From: Cereibacter azotoformans
GTDB taxonomy: Bacteria; Pseudomonadota; Alphaproteobacteria; Rhodobacterales; Rhodobacteraceae
DNA: 64,000 nucleotides
NCBI GenBank assembly: GCA_017599285.1
Contig: JAGFXX010000001.1
Location: forward strand, 1,674,001-1,738,000
Direction of reading: 5' to 3'
The translations under genes were made by a program, and so were the position numbers. How positions within the stretch are numbered: the stretch's first letter is position 1; each line of letters begins with the position of its first letter. Positions 55,330 to 63,155 of the stretch are shown in pieces. The notes under the pieces are model-generated. The model saw nothing but the letters and a program-made list of their open reading frames with translations. It ran no database searches and had not been told where the DNA came from.

Positions 55330-55788
55330 TCAGCCCAGGCGGTCCTTCACCATCGGGCCCACGGCGCCGAAGTCCATCTGGCCGGTATAGCGCGCCTTCA
55401 GCTCGGCCATGACCTTGCCCATGTCGCGGATCGTCGTGGCGCCCACCTCGGCGATGGCGGCGGAAATGGCGGCCTCCACCTCTTCGGGATCGAGCTGGCG
55501 CGGCAGGAACTCCTCGATCACCTCGATCTCGGCCCGTTCCTTCTCGGCAAGCTCCAGCCGGCCGCCCTCCTCATAGGCGCGCGCGCTTTCGGCGCGCTGG
55601 CGGACCATGCGGCCGAGGATGGCGGTGATCTCCTCGTCCGACACCATTCCGGCGGCCCCGTCCACACGGGCCGCGATGTCGCGATCCTTGATGGCGGCAT
55701 TGATGAGGCGCAGGGTCGAGAGGCGATCGGGCTCCTTCGCGCGCATCGCCTCTTTCATGGCATCCTGAAGCTCTTCGCGCAGGGTCAT
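55330..55788 (-). CDS. GatB/YqeY domain protein
   Basis: A 152-residue YqeY-like protein: MTLREELQDAMKEAMRAKEP at the start, LSTLRLINAAIKDRDI, and a C-terminal helical domain shared with the tail of the amidotransferase subunit GatB (VIEEFLPRQLDPEE, DMGKVMAELKARY). Probably tRNA-related; true function unsettled. Start at 55788 with GGAG 10 nt upstream; an ATG at 55794 is the alternative. Divergent from carA. Confidence 0.9.
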   Translation of the reverse strand: MTLREELQDAMKEAMRAKEPDRLSTLRLINAAIKDRDIAARVDGAAGMVSDEEITAILGRMVRQRAESARAYEEGGRLELAEKERAEIEVIEEFLPRQLDPEEVEAAISAAIAEVGATTIRDMGKVMAELKARYTGQMDFGAVGPMVKDRLG

Positions 55789-55863
55789 CCTCATCCGTCT
55801 CCGTGGCTGTGCGAAACCCGCACCATACAGGCAAGCCTTCGCCGACACAACCACGCCCCCGAA

Positions 55864-55879
55864 GATCAAGCCATTGATC
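55864..55879. promoter_or_regulatory. GATCAA-N4-TTGATC palindrome in the yqeY-carA promoter region
   Basis: A perfect 16-nt inverted repeat 76 nt upstream of yqeY and 86 nt upstream of carA. Its half-sites are those of an FNR box in the opposite order, so it does not fit FnrL binding directly. It may serve another dimeric regulator. Confidence 0.45.
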
Positions 55880-55965
55880 AAAAAGGATAAGTCATTTCGG
55901 TCGCGGCCTTGACCCGCAGGGCCCCAACCCTTAGTGTCCGCCAGATTTTGCCAAGGAGTCGCCCC

Positions 55966-57129
55966 ATGGCCGCCGCCAGCCCCACCGAAAAACCCACGGC
56001 CTGCCTCGCACTCGCCGACGGCACCATCTTTTACGGAAAGGGCTTCGGCGCCCGGGGTGAGACGGTGGCGGAACTTGTCTTCAACACCGCCATGACCGGA
56101 TATCAGGAGATCATGACCGATCCCTCCTATGCCGGGCAGATCGTGACCTTCACCTTCCCCCATGTGGGCAATGTGGGCGTGACCCCCGAGGATGATGAGA
56201 CGGCCGAGCCGGTCGCCTCGGGCATGGTCGTCAAGTGGGATCCGACCGAACCCTCGAACTGGCGCGCCACCTCCGAGCTGACCTCGTGGCTTCTGGCCAA
56301 GGGCCGGATCGGCATCGGCGGCATCGACACGCGCCGGCTGACCCGCGCGATCCGCCAGCAGGGCGCGCCGCATGTGGCGCTGGCCCACGATCCCGAGGGC
56401 CGCTTCGACATCGAGGCCCTGGTCGCCAAGGCCCGCGGCTGGCGCGGCCTCGTCGGGCTCGACCTGGCCCGCGACGTGACCTGCGCCCAGAGCTATCGCT
56501 GGGACGAGATGCGCTGGGCCTGGCCCGAGGGCTACCGCTCGCGCACCGAGCCGGGCCTCAAGGTCGTGGCGATCGACTACGGCGCCAAGCGCAACATCCT
56601 CCGTTGCCTCGCCTCGGCGGGCTGCGACGTGACCGTGCTGCCCGCGAGCGCCACGGCCGAGGATGTGCTGGCGCTGAACCCCGAGGGTGTCTTCCTGTCG
56701 AACGGCCCCGGCGATCCGGCCGCGACCGGCGCCTATGCCGTGCCGATGATCCAGGGCGTGCTCGAGAAGGATCTGCCGCTCTTCGGCATCTGCCTTGGCC
56801 ACCAGATGCTGGCGCTCGCGCTCGGGGCGAAGACGGTCAAGATGAACCACGGCCACCACGGCGCGAACCACCCGGTGAAGGATCTGGACACCGGCAAGGT
56901 CGAGATCACCTCGATGAACCACGGCTTCACCGTGGACAGCCAGACCCTGCCCGCCGGCGTGAAGGAAACGCATGTGAGCCTCTTCGACGGCTCGAACTGC
57001 GGCATCCGGGTCGCGGACCGGCCGGTCTTCTCGGTGCAGTATCACCCCGAGGCCAGCCCCGGCCCGCAGGACAGCTACTACCTGTTCGAGCGGTTCGCCG
57101 CCGCCATGCGCGCCCGCCGCGCGGCCTGA
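55966..57129 (+). CDS. carA: Carbamoyl-phosphate synthase small subunit
   Basis: A 387-residue glutaminase subunit that supplies ammonia to CarB for arginine and pyrimidine synthesis. The N-terminal domain opens LALADGTIFYGKGFGARGET; the class I amidotransferase domain has the nucleophile cysteine in FGICLGHQML near residue 269 and the His-Glu pair in VQYHPEASPG. AAGGAG precedes the ATG at 55966. carB is not in the window. A 10-bp hairpin follows. Confidence 0.97.
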   Translation: MAAASPTEKPTACLALADGTIFYGKGFGARGETVAELVFNTAMTGYQEIMTDPSYAGQIVTFTFPHVGNVGVTPEDDETAEPVASGMVVKWDPTEPSNWRATSELTSWLLAKGRIGIGGIDTRRLTRAIRQQGAPHVALAHDPEGRFDIEALVAKARGWRGLVGLDLARDVTCAQSYRWDEMRWAWPEGYRSRTEPGLKVVAIDYGAKRNILRCLASAGCDVTVLPASATAEDVLALNPEGVFLSNGPGDPAATGAYAVPMIQGVLEKDLPLFGICLGHQMLALALGAKTVKMNHGHHGANHPVKDLDTGKVEITSMNHGFTVDSQTLPAGVKETHVSLFDGSNCGIRVADRPVFSVQYHPEASPGPQDSYYLFERFAAAMRARRAA

Positions 57130-57134
57130 GGCCG

Positions 57135-57158
57135 GCGGCTCCGGCCAGCCGGAGCCGC
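57135..57158 (+). terminator. Hairpin after carA
   Basis: GCGGCTCCGG / CCGGAGCCGC, 10 bp perfect with a CCAG loop, 5 nt past the carA stop. No U-tract follows, so it may need Rho or act as a 3' stabiliser. Confidence 0.55.
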
Positions 57159-57344
57159 AGCAAGTCCGAAGCCCGGAGCGTCGCGCCGGGCACCCGCAGC
57201 ACATCGGTTCGTGACCCTCTCCGGCGCCCTTGGCCGGAACCAAACACCCTTCGGCTTCCTTTTTCCGGTAACGGAGGGCGCAGGGCCTGCGGCAGGGGCT
57301 CGGTCCCGCAAGCGGCCCGCGCGCCCCGCAAGAAGGACAAGCCG

Positions 57345-58127
57345 ATGACCGGATCTCTCCCCCGCCGCCTCCTGCCCGCCCTGGCCGCCCTCGCGCTGGT
57401 CGCCGCCTGCGCGCCAGAGCCTCCGCCCAGCCGAAGCGCCGCCCCGATGGGGATCTCTCCGCAGATTGCCGCGGTCTATGGCCCGGTTCAGGACGGAGAG
57501 CGCATCATCCCTGCCGTCCCGCCGCAATATCTGGCCGAGCACAAGATCCGCCGCGAGGTCGATTACTGGACCGACCAGCCACCCGGCACCATCGTGGTCG
57601 ATCCCTACGCCCGCTACCTCTATCTCGTGCAGCCGGGCCAGCGCGCCATCCGCTATGCCGTGGCCGTGGGGCGCGAGGGCCGCGGCTTTTCCGGCGATGC
57701 GGTGATCCCGATCAAGCGCGAGTGGCCGCGCTGGATCCCGACCAAGAGCATGATCGAGGAAGACCCCGAACAATACGGCCCCTACAGGGACGGGATGGAC
57801 GGCGGCCTCTCGAACCCGCTCGGGGCACGGGCACTCTATCTGCACAGGAACGGCAAGGACACCTACTACCGCATCCACGGCACCAACGATGTCTCCTCGA
57901 TCGGTCAGGCCACCTCGGCCGGCTGCATCCGGCTCTGGAACCAGGACATCCTCGATCTCTACGCGCGCGTGCAGCCCGGAACCCGCGTCGTCGTGCTCAC
58001 CGAAGCCGATTCCGGGCGGGGCACGGTGCCGACCGGCAACGCCCTCCCGCCGCGCGTGGCCGGGTTCGACCCGGTGGCGCCTCCCGGCGAGACGGCGGCC
58101 ACGATGTTCTTCACCGAGCGATTCTGA
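57345..58127 (+). CDS. L,D-transpeptidase (YkuD/ErfK) lipoprotein
   Basis: A 260-residue lipoprotein: the lipobox LVAAC ends the signal at about residue 21. The YkuD catalytic domain has HGTNDVSSIG and the nucleophile cysteine in SAGCIRLWN near residue 205. It would make 3-3 peptide cross-links or attach proteins to peptidoglycan in the periplasm. The ATG at 57345 follows AGAAGGA. Located between carA and a glycosyltransferase gene, no clear operon. Confidence 0.93.
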   Translation: MTGSLPRRLLPALAALALVAACAPEPPPSRSAAPMGISPQIAAVYGPVQDGERIIPAVPPQYLAEHKIRREVDYWTDQPPGTIVVDPYARYLYLVQPGQRAIRYAVAVGREGRGFSGDAVIPIKREWPRWIPTKSMIEEDPEQYGPYRDGMDGGLSNPLGARALYLHRNGKDTYYRIHGTNDVSSIGQATSAGCIRLWNQDILDLYARVQPGTRVVVLTEADSGRGTVPTGNALPPRVAGFDPVAPPGETAATMFFTERF

Positions 58128-58295
58128 CAGTCGGCTTGCGGTGAAGGGGCAGGCACGCTCTGCTGCCCCCTCCCCCAGATTGGCCTTGGGGCTTTCAAGC
58201 CTTCTTAACCAGTTCGAGCGAAGGTGCGGCATCCAGCGAAAGGCTTGACCGTGGCCGCCCCTCCCCTTGTCCTGTCCGTCGAAAGGCGCCGCCCG

Positions 58296-60182
58296 ATGCC
58301 GCCTTCCAAGGCCGCGCCTTTGCCCGAGGCCCCGGCTCCCGACGCCTTGGGCGTGATGCTCCTGCGGCAGGGCCACCTTGCGCCGCACCGGATCATGGGC
58401 GCCCTCCGGCGCAGTTCGGGCCATGCGGCGGGACTTGCCGACGTGCTTCTGGCCGAAGGGGCCATGGATGAGGAGGAAATCCTCGCCCTGACCGCCCGCC
58501 AAAGCGGCCTGCCGCTGCTCGATCCGGCAACGGGGGCCGCCGATCCGCGGCTCATCGACCGCCTCGGCGTTCGGACCTGCCTGCGCGAGACGCTTCTGCC
58601 GGTGCATGACGTCGGCGGCGCCGTGCTGGTCGCGGCCCCGTCGCCCGAGAGCTTCCGGCGCCACGGCCCGCTGCTCGGGCATCTCTTCGGGCGCGTGATC
58701 CCCGTGCTGGCCACGCGAACCGCGATCGAGGGCGCGCTGCATGCGGCGCGCGCCACAGCCATCGGACTTGCGGCCGAAACCCGCGTCACGCCCGGCGAAA
58801 GCTGCCGGGGCTGGCGCACCGGGCGGGCCACGCGGCTTGCCCTCGGCACGGCCCTCGGCATTGCCGCAGGGCTGATGCTGGCGCCGGGGCTGGTGGTGCT
58901 CGCGCTTTCCCTCTGGGCGCTGTTCGCCATGACCTGTGGCACCGCCCTGCGGATCGCCACAGCCATAGCCACGCTCCGCCGCCGCCCGCCGGAGCCGCCC
59001 TGCCCGCCCCTCCTGCGGCTGCCCATCGTCTCGGTGATCGTCGCCCTCTACCAGGAGGAGGATATCGCCGGCCGCCTCGTGGCGCGGCTCGGGCGGATCG
59101 ACTATCCGCATGACCGGCTCGAGATCCTGCTTGTCGTCGAAGAGGCCGATCTGCGCACCCGCAAGGCTCTGGTCGAGGCCCGCCTGCCGCCCTGGATGCG
59201 GATCGTGATCTCTCCCGCCGGCGCCATCCGCACCAAGCCGCGTGCGCTCAACGTGGCGCTCGACCATTGCCGCGGCTCGATCGTGGGCGTCTATGACGCC
59301 GAGGATGCGCCCGACCCCGACCAGATCCGCCGCGTGGTCGAGGGGTTCAGCCGCCGCGGCTCGCAGGTGGCCTGCCTTCAGGGCCAGCTCGACTATTACA
59401 ACCCGCGGACCAACTGGCTCTCGCGCTGCTTCACCATCGAATATGCCTCCTGGTTCCGCCTGATGCTGCCGGGGCTCGACCGGCTCGGGCTTGCGGTGCC
59501 GCTGGGGGGAACGACGCTCTTCTTCCGCCGCGAGGCGCTCGAGGATCTGGGAGCGTGGGACGCCCACAACGTCACCGAGGACGCCGATCTCGGCATCCGC
59601 CTCGCGCGCCATGGCTACCGGACGGACCTGATCGACACGGTGACGGGCGAAGAGGCGAACTGCCGCGCGCTCCCCTGGATCAAGCAGCGCTCCCGCTGGA
59701 TCAAGGGCTTCATGATGACCTGGGCCGTCCACATGCGCGATCCGGTGCTTCTGTGGCGGCAGCTGGGCCCCTGGCGCTTTGCCGGCTTTCAGGTAATGTT
59801 CCTCGGCTCGCTGTCGCAGACGCTGCTGGCCCCGGTCCTGTGGTCGTTCTGGCTGCTGGCCCTCGGCCTGCCGCATCCGGTGACGCCGCTTCTGTCCACG
59901 CCGGCCCTCTGGGCCATCGTCGGCCTGCTCCTCGGAGCAGAGGGGGTGAGCATCGCGCTCGGCATCCTCGCGCTGCGCCTCACGCGGCACAAGCTCAACC
60001 CCCTGTGGGTGCCGACGATGCATCTCTACAACCCGCTGGCCACCCTCGCCGCCTACAAGGCCCTGTGGGAACTTCTCCGCGCGCCCTTCTACTGGGACAA
60101 GACGCGCCACGGCCTCTTCGACGGCTCTTCGCGGGGGCCGGCGGCCTGGGTGCCGCGGCTGAGAGGCCAACGCGCGGCCTGA
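58296..60182 (+). CDS. Membrane glycosyltransferase family 2 with an N-terminal GspE/MshEN-like domain
   Basis: About 628 residues. The first 145 or so (GVMLLRQGHLAPHRIMGALR, LADVLLAEGAMDEEEILALT) look like the N-terminal domain of type II secretion ATPases, a fold that binds c-di-GMP in some relatives. Two membrane helices follow (about 178-222), then a GT2 catalytic domain with DAEDAPDPDQI, TEDADLGIRLARHGY and the processive-type motif QRSRWIKG, then several C-terminal helices. It may polymerise or transfer a polysaccharide across the inner membrane; the product is unknown. GTG codons at 58224 and 58251 are alternative starts. Confidence 0.85.
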   Translation: MPPSKAAPLPEAPAPDALGVMLLRQGHLAPHRIMGALRRSSGHAAGLADVLLAEGAMDEEEILALTARQSGLPLLDPATGAADPRLIDRLGVRTCLRETLLPVHDVGGAVLVAAPSPESFRRHGPLLGHLFGRVIPVLATRTAIEGALHAARATAIGLAAETRVTPGESCRGWRTGRATRLALGTALGIAAGLMLAPGLVVLALSLWALFAMTCGTALRIATAIATLRRRPPEPPCPPLLRLPIVSVIVALYQEEDIAGRLVARLGRIDYPHDRLEILLVVEEADLRTRKALVEARLPPWMRIVISPAGAIRTKPRALNVALDHCRGSIVGVYDAEDAPDPDQIRRVVEGFSRRGSQVACLQGQLDYYNPRTNWLSRCFTIEYASWFRLMLPGLDRLGLAVPLGGTTLFFRREALEDLGAWDAHNVTEDADLGIRLARHGYRTDLIDTVTGEEANCRALPWIKQRSRWIKGFMMTWAVHMRDPVLLWRQLGPWRFAGFQVMFLGSLSQTLLAPVLWSFWLLALGLPHPVTPLLSTPALWAIVGLLLGAEGVSIALGILALRLTRHKLNPLWVPTMHLYNPLATLAAYKALWELLRAPFYWDKTRHGLFDGSSRGPAAWVPRLRGQRAA

Positions 60183-60189
60183 TGGCGCG

Positions 60190-60825
60190 TCACCGCATCC
60201 GCAACTCGCCCGCATCCACCCTCAGCCGGGTCTCGAAGGCCTTCGAGATGTGATTGCGCAGGGCGGCATAGGCCGCATCGCCGTCACGGGACGCGATGGC
60301 CTGAACGATCTGGTCATGTTCGGCCATCGCCACCTCGTCACGCCCCTCGGCCGCGAAGGAGGTGTTCGCCATAAGGGCCATCGACCGATGCACGAGGTCA
60401 AGCTGCTGCACGAGAAAGCGGTTGTGCGACGCGAGATGGATCTGCTTGTGGAACCGCTTGTTGGCCTTCGACAGCGCCCGCGGATCGCCGCCGAGGAGCG
60501 CGCGGTCATCCTCGACCATGCCGCGCAGCACGCGGATCTCCTCTTCCGTGGCGTGCCGCGCCGCCAGCCGCGCGGCCAGCCCCTCCAGTTCGGTGCGCAC
60601 GGTGTAAAGCTCGGACAGCTGGTTGTGGTCGAGCGACGCCACGATCAGGCTCCGCCCGTCGCGCGTCAGCATCGACTGGGTCTCGAGCCGCTGCAGCGCC
60701 TCGCGAACCGGCGTCCGCGACACGCCCAGCCGCTCGGCCAGTTCGGATTCGACCAGACGGTCGCCCGGCTTGTAGAGCCCTCCCTCGATGGCCTCGAGGA
60801 TCAGCGTATAGGCATCTTTCTGCAC
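60190..60825 (-). CDS. GntR-family regulator, FadR (FCD) subgroup
   Basis: A 211-residue regulator: winged helix with YKPGDRLVESELAERLG and SRTPVREALQRLE (about residues 14-60), then an all-helical FCD ligand domain with a metal-site pattern (NKRFHKQIH, AEHDQIVQAI, LRNHI). I chose the GTG at 60825, with AAAGGG 10 nt upstream; longer frames to 60999 have no support. FCD members sense small organic acids. Divergent from the HAD gene by 116 nt, so self-control and control of that gene are possible. Confidence 0.87.
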   Translation of the reverse strand: MQKDAYTLILEAIEGGLYKPGDRLVESELAERLGVSRTPVREALQRLETQSMLTRDGRSLIVASLDHNQLSELYTVRTELEGLAARLAARHATEEEIRVLRGMVEDDRALLGGDPRALSKANKRFHKQIHLASHNRFLVQQLDLVHRSMALMANTSFAAEGRDEVAMAEHDQIVQAIASRDGDAAYAALRNHISKAFETRLRVDAGELRMR

Positions 60826-60941
60826 GAGGACGCGGCCCTTTCCCAAGCTTCCTGCGGAACGGCGCGACGTTATCCGCGAGCGGCGATGCAGATCAACGGC
60901 AAACCATTGCGCCGTCACGCCGCCGGGTCTAGCGTCCGCCC

Positions 60942-61589
60942 ATGGTGGCCGATCGTTTCTCGCACGTCCGGGGCTGGGTCTTCGACCTCGACAACACACT
61001 CTATCCGCCCTCCGCCCGGCTCTTCGACCAGATCGAGCGGCGCATGACCGACTGGGTGATGACCGAGCTTCGGGTGGTGCGCGACGAGGCCGACCGGCTG
61101 CGACGGCACTACTGGCACCGCTACGGCACCACGCTCGCGGGCCTGATGGCCGAGCATGGCGTCGATCCGGGCCCCTATCTCAGCCATGTCCACGACATCT
61201 CGCTCGACCATCTCGAGCGCGACATGATCCTCGCGGCCCGCATCCGCGCCCTTCCGGGGCGCAAGATCGTCTATACCAACGGCTGCGCCCCCTATGCCGA
61301 GCGCGTGCTCGAGGCGCGCGGCCTCGGCGGTCTCTTCGACGCCGTCTATGGGGTCGAGCACGCGGGCTTCCGGCCCAAGCCCGAGCGCGCCGCCTTCGAG
61401 ACCGTCTTTGCCGCCGACCGGCTCAGCCCCGCCGCCGCGGCCATGTTCGAGGATGATTCGCGCAACCTCGTCGAGCCGCATGCGATGGGGATGCGCACGG
61501 TCCATGTCGCGCCCGAGGCGGTGCCGGCGCCCCACATCCACCACCACACGCTCGACCTGTCGGAGTTTCTGGCCCGGCTTCAGCCCTGA
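60942..61589 (+). CDS. HAD-family pyrimidine 5'-nucleotidase
   Basis: A 215-residue haloacid dehalogenase-type phosphatase. Motif I is VFDLDNTLYP (nucleophile Asp near residue 15), motif II IVYTNGC, motif III lysine in FRPKPER, and motif IV MFEDDSRNL. The LDNTLYP form marks the SDT1/PpnN-like pyrimidine nucleotidase group. It removes phosphate from UMP/CMP or damaged nucleotides. Possible partner of the divergent GntR. Confidence 0.88.
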   Translation: MVADRFSHVRGWVFDLDNTLYPPSARLFDQIERRMTDWVMTELRVVRDEADRLRRHYWHRYGTTLAGLMAEHGVDPGPYLSHVHDISLDHLERDMILAARIRALPGRKIVYTNGCAPYAERVLEARGLGGLFDAVYGVEHAGFRPKPERAAFETVFAADRLSPAAAAMFEDDSRNLVEPHAMGMRTVHVAPEAVPAPHIHHHTLDLSEFLARLQP

Positions 61590-61670
61590 TCGCCCCGGAA
61601 CGCGGCATAATGCCCTAGCAATATCGCCCGTTTGCGACTATCTGTCCGACGTTGTTAACGGAGATCCTGC

Positions 61671-61901
61671 ATGAACGCTTACGCCGACATCACCGACCTG
61701 CCGAACCACATCATCCCCCCGGTGGAGCGCCACACGCGCAAGACGAACCGCGATGACCTGGTCCTGTTCGCCTTTGCGGCCGCGCTGATCGCGATCGTGG
61801 CGCTTGGCACGCTGGCGTTCGGCCCCGTCATGCTGGGCATGACCGCGCTCGTCTTCGTGCCGGTGATGATGGGCCTTATCGTGATGATCACGCTGGGCTG
61901 A
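61671..61901 (+). CDS. Small two-helix membrane protein
   Basis: 76 residues. I do not recognise a family. A hydrophilic N-terminus of about 28 residues (rich in Arg, Lys, His) is followed by two hydrophobic segments (about 30-51 and 54-74). GGAGA precedes the ATG at 61671. It lies between the nucleotidase and the hydroxylase with its own gaps of 81 and 51 nt. Probably an inner-membrane protein, function unknown. Confidence 0.7.
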   Translation: MNAYADITDLPNHIIPPVERHTRKTNRDDLVLFAFAAALIAIVALGTLAFGPVMLGMTALVFVPVMMGLIVMITLG

Positions 61902-61952
61902 TCTGGACGACCGGCGCCCACGCCTCTAGCGTCCCCGGAAACGGAGGAAACC

Positions 61953-63152
61953 ATGGCCCGGATCGCAACCGACATTCTCGTCTCCGGCGGAGGGGTCGCC
62001 GGCCTCACGGCCGCGGCCGCCTTTGCCTCGGCCGGCTGGTCCGTGATCTGCGTCGACCCCCAGCCGCCAGTCACTTCGGCCGAAGCCGAAGGCGCCGACC
62101 TGCGCTCGACGGCGCTTCTCCAGCCCTCCATCCCGCTTCTGCAGGCGGCTGGCCTCTGGCCGCGGCTTGCGCCGCACGCCGCACCGCTGCAGGTCATGCG
62201 GATCGTGGATGCCGGCGGCCCCGTGCCCGAACCGCGCGTGGTGAAGGATTTCGACGCGGCCGACATCTCCGGCCAGCCCTTCGGGTGGAACCTGCCGAAC
62301 TGGCTGCTGCGGCGCGAGATGGTGGCTCATCTCAAGACCCTGAAGAAGGTGGATTTCCGCCCCGGCACCGCGACCCGGTCCGTCCTCACCCGCGAGAGCG
62401 AGGCGCTCGTGACGCTCTCGGACGGCACGCGCGTCTCGGCCCGCCTGCTGGTGGCCGCCGACGGGCGCGCCTCTCCGGTCCGCGACGCGCTGGGGATTGC
62501 GGTGCGCACGCTGCGTTACGGCCAGAAGGCGCTCGCCTTCACCGTCACGCATCCGATCCCGCACGAGAATGTCTCGACCGAGATCCACCGCTCGGGCGGC
62601 CCCTTCACGCTCGTGCCCCTGCCCGATGCCGGCGGCAAGCCCGCCTCGGCCATCGTCTGGATGGAGCGGGGCGCCGAGGCGCTGCGCCTGAAGGCCCTGC
62701 CGCGCGCGGCGTTCGAAGCCGAGATGACGGCGCGCTCCTGCGGTCTGCTCGGGCCACTCACGCTCAATTCGCAGATCAATGTCTGGCCCATCATCAGCCA
62801 GGTGGCCGAACGCATGTCGGGCGAGCGCACGGCGCTGATGGCCGAGGCGGCCCATGTCATGCCGCCCATCGGCGCGCAGGGGCTGAACATGAGCCTCGCC
62901 GACCTGCGCGCGCTGCTGGAGCTGGCCGCCGATCACAAGGGCGATTTCGGGTCGGCCGCCATGCTCGACGCCTACCACCGGCGCCGGCACTGGGAGGTGC
63001 AGGCCCGCATCCTCGGCATCGACCTTCTCAACCGCGCCTCGATGGCCGGCGATCCCGCCTGGCGCGACCTGCGCGCCACGTTCCTGGGCGCCCTCTACGG
63101 ATCGGCGCCGGTGCGCCGCACGCTAATGCGTGCGGGCCTCGGCGTCGCCTGA
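61953..63152 (+). CDS. UbiH/UbiF-type FAD monooxygenase
   Basis: A 399-residue flavin hydroxylase of the ubiquinone-biosynthesis group. The ADP-binding loop VSGGGVAGLTAAAAF opens the protein, the second FAD motif is LLVAADGRASPVRDALGI (DG-type), and the third reads AAHVMPPIGAQGLNMSLADL near residue 310. Members hydroxylate the ring during ubiquinone synthesis; which position this one modifies cannot be told. Convergent with the aminotransferase, 3 nt apart. Confidence 0.88.
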   Translation: MARIATDILVSGGGVAGLTAAAAFASAGWSVICVDPQPPVTSAEAEGADLRSTALLQPSIPLLQAAGLWPRLAPHAAPLQVMRIVDAGGPVPEPRVVKDFDAADISGQPFGWNLPNWLLRREMVAHLKTLKKVDFRPGTATRSVLTRESEALVTLSDGTRVSARLLVAADGRASPVRDALGIAVRTLRYGQKALAFTVTHPIPHENVSTEIHRSGGPFTLVPLPDAGGKPASAIVWMERGAEALRLKALPRAAFEAEMTARSCGLLGPLTLNSQINVWPIISQVAERMSGERTALMAEAAHVMPPIGAQGLNMSLADLRALLELAADHKGDFGSAAMLDAYHRRRHWEVQARILGIDLLNRASMAGDPAWRDLRATFLGALYGSAPVRRTLMRAGLGVA

Positions 63153-63155
63153 GCC

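Noticed and set aside
55789..57243. Minus-strand extension of the yqeY frame through carA
   Set aside because: Shadow frame opposite carA. YqeY proteins are about 150 residues and begin MTLREEL.
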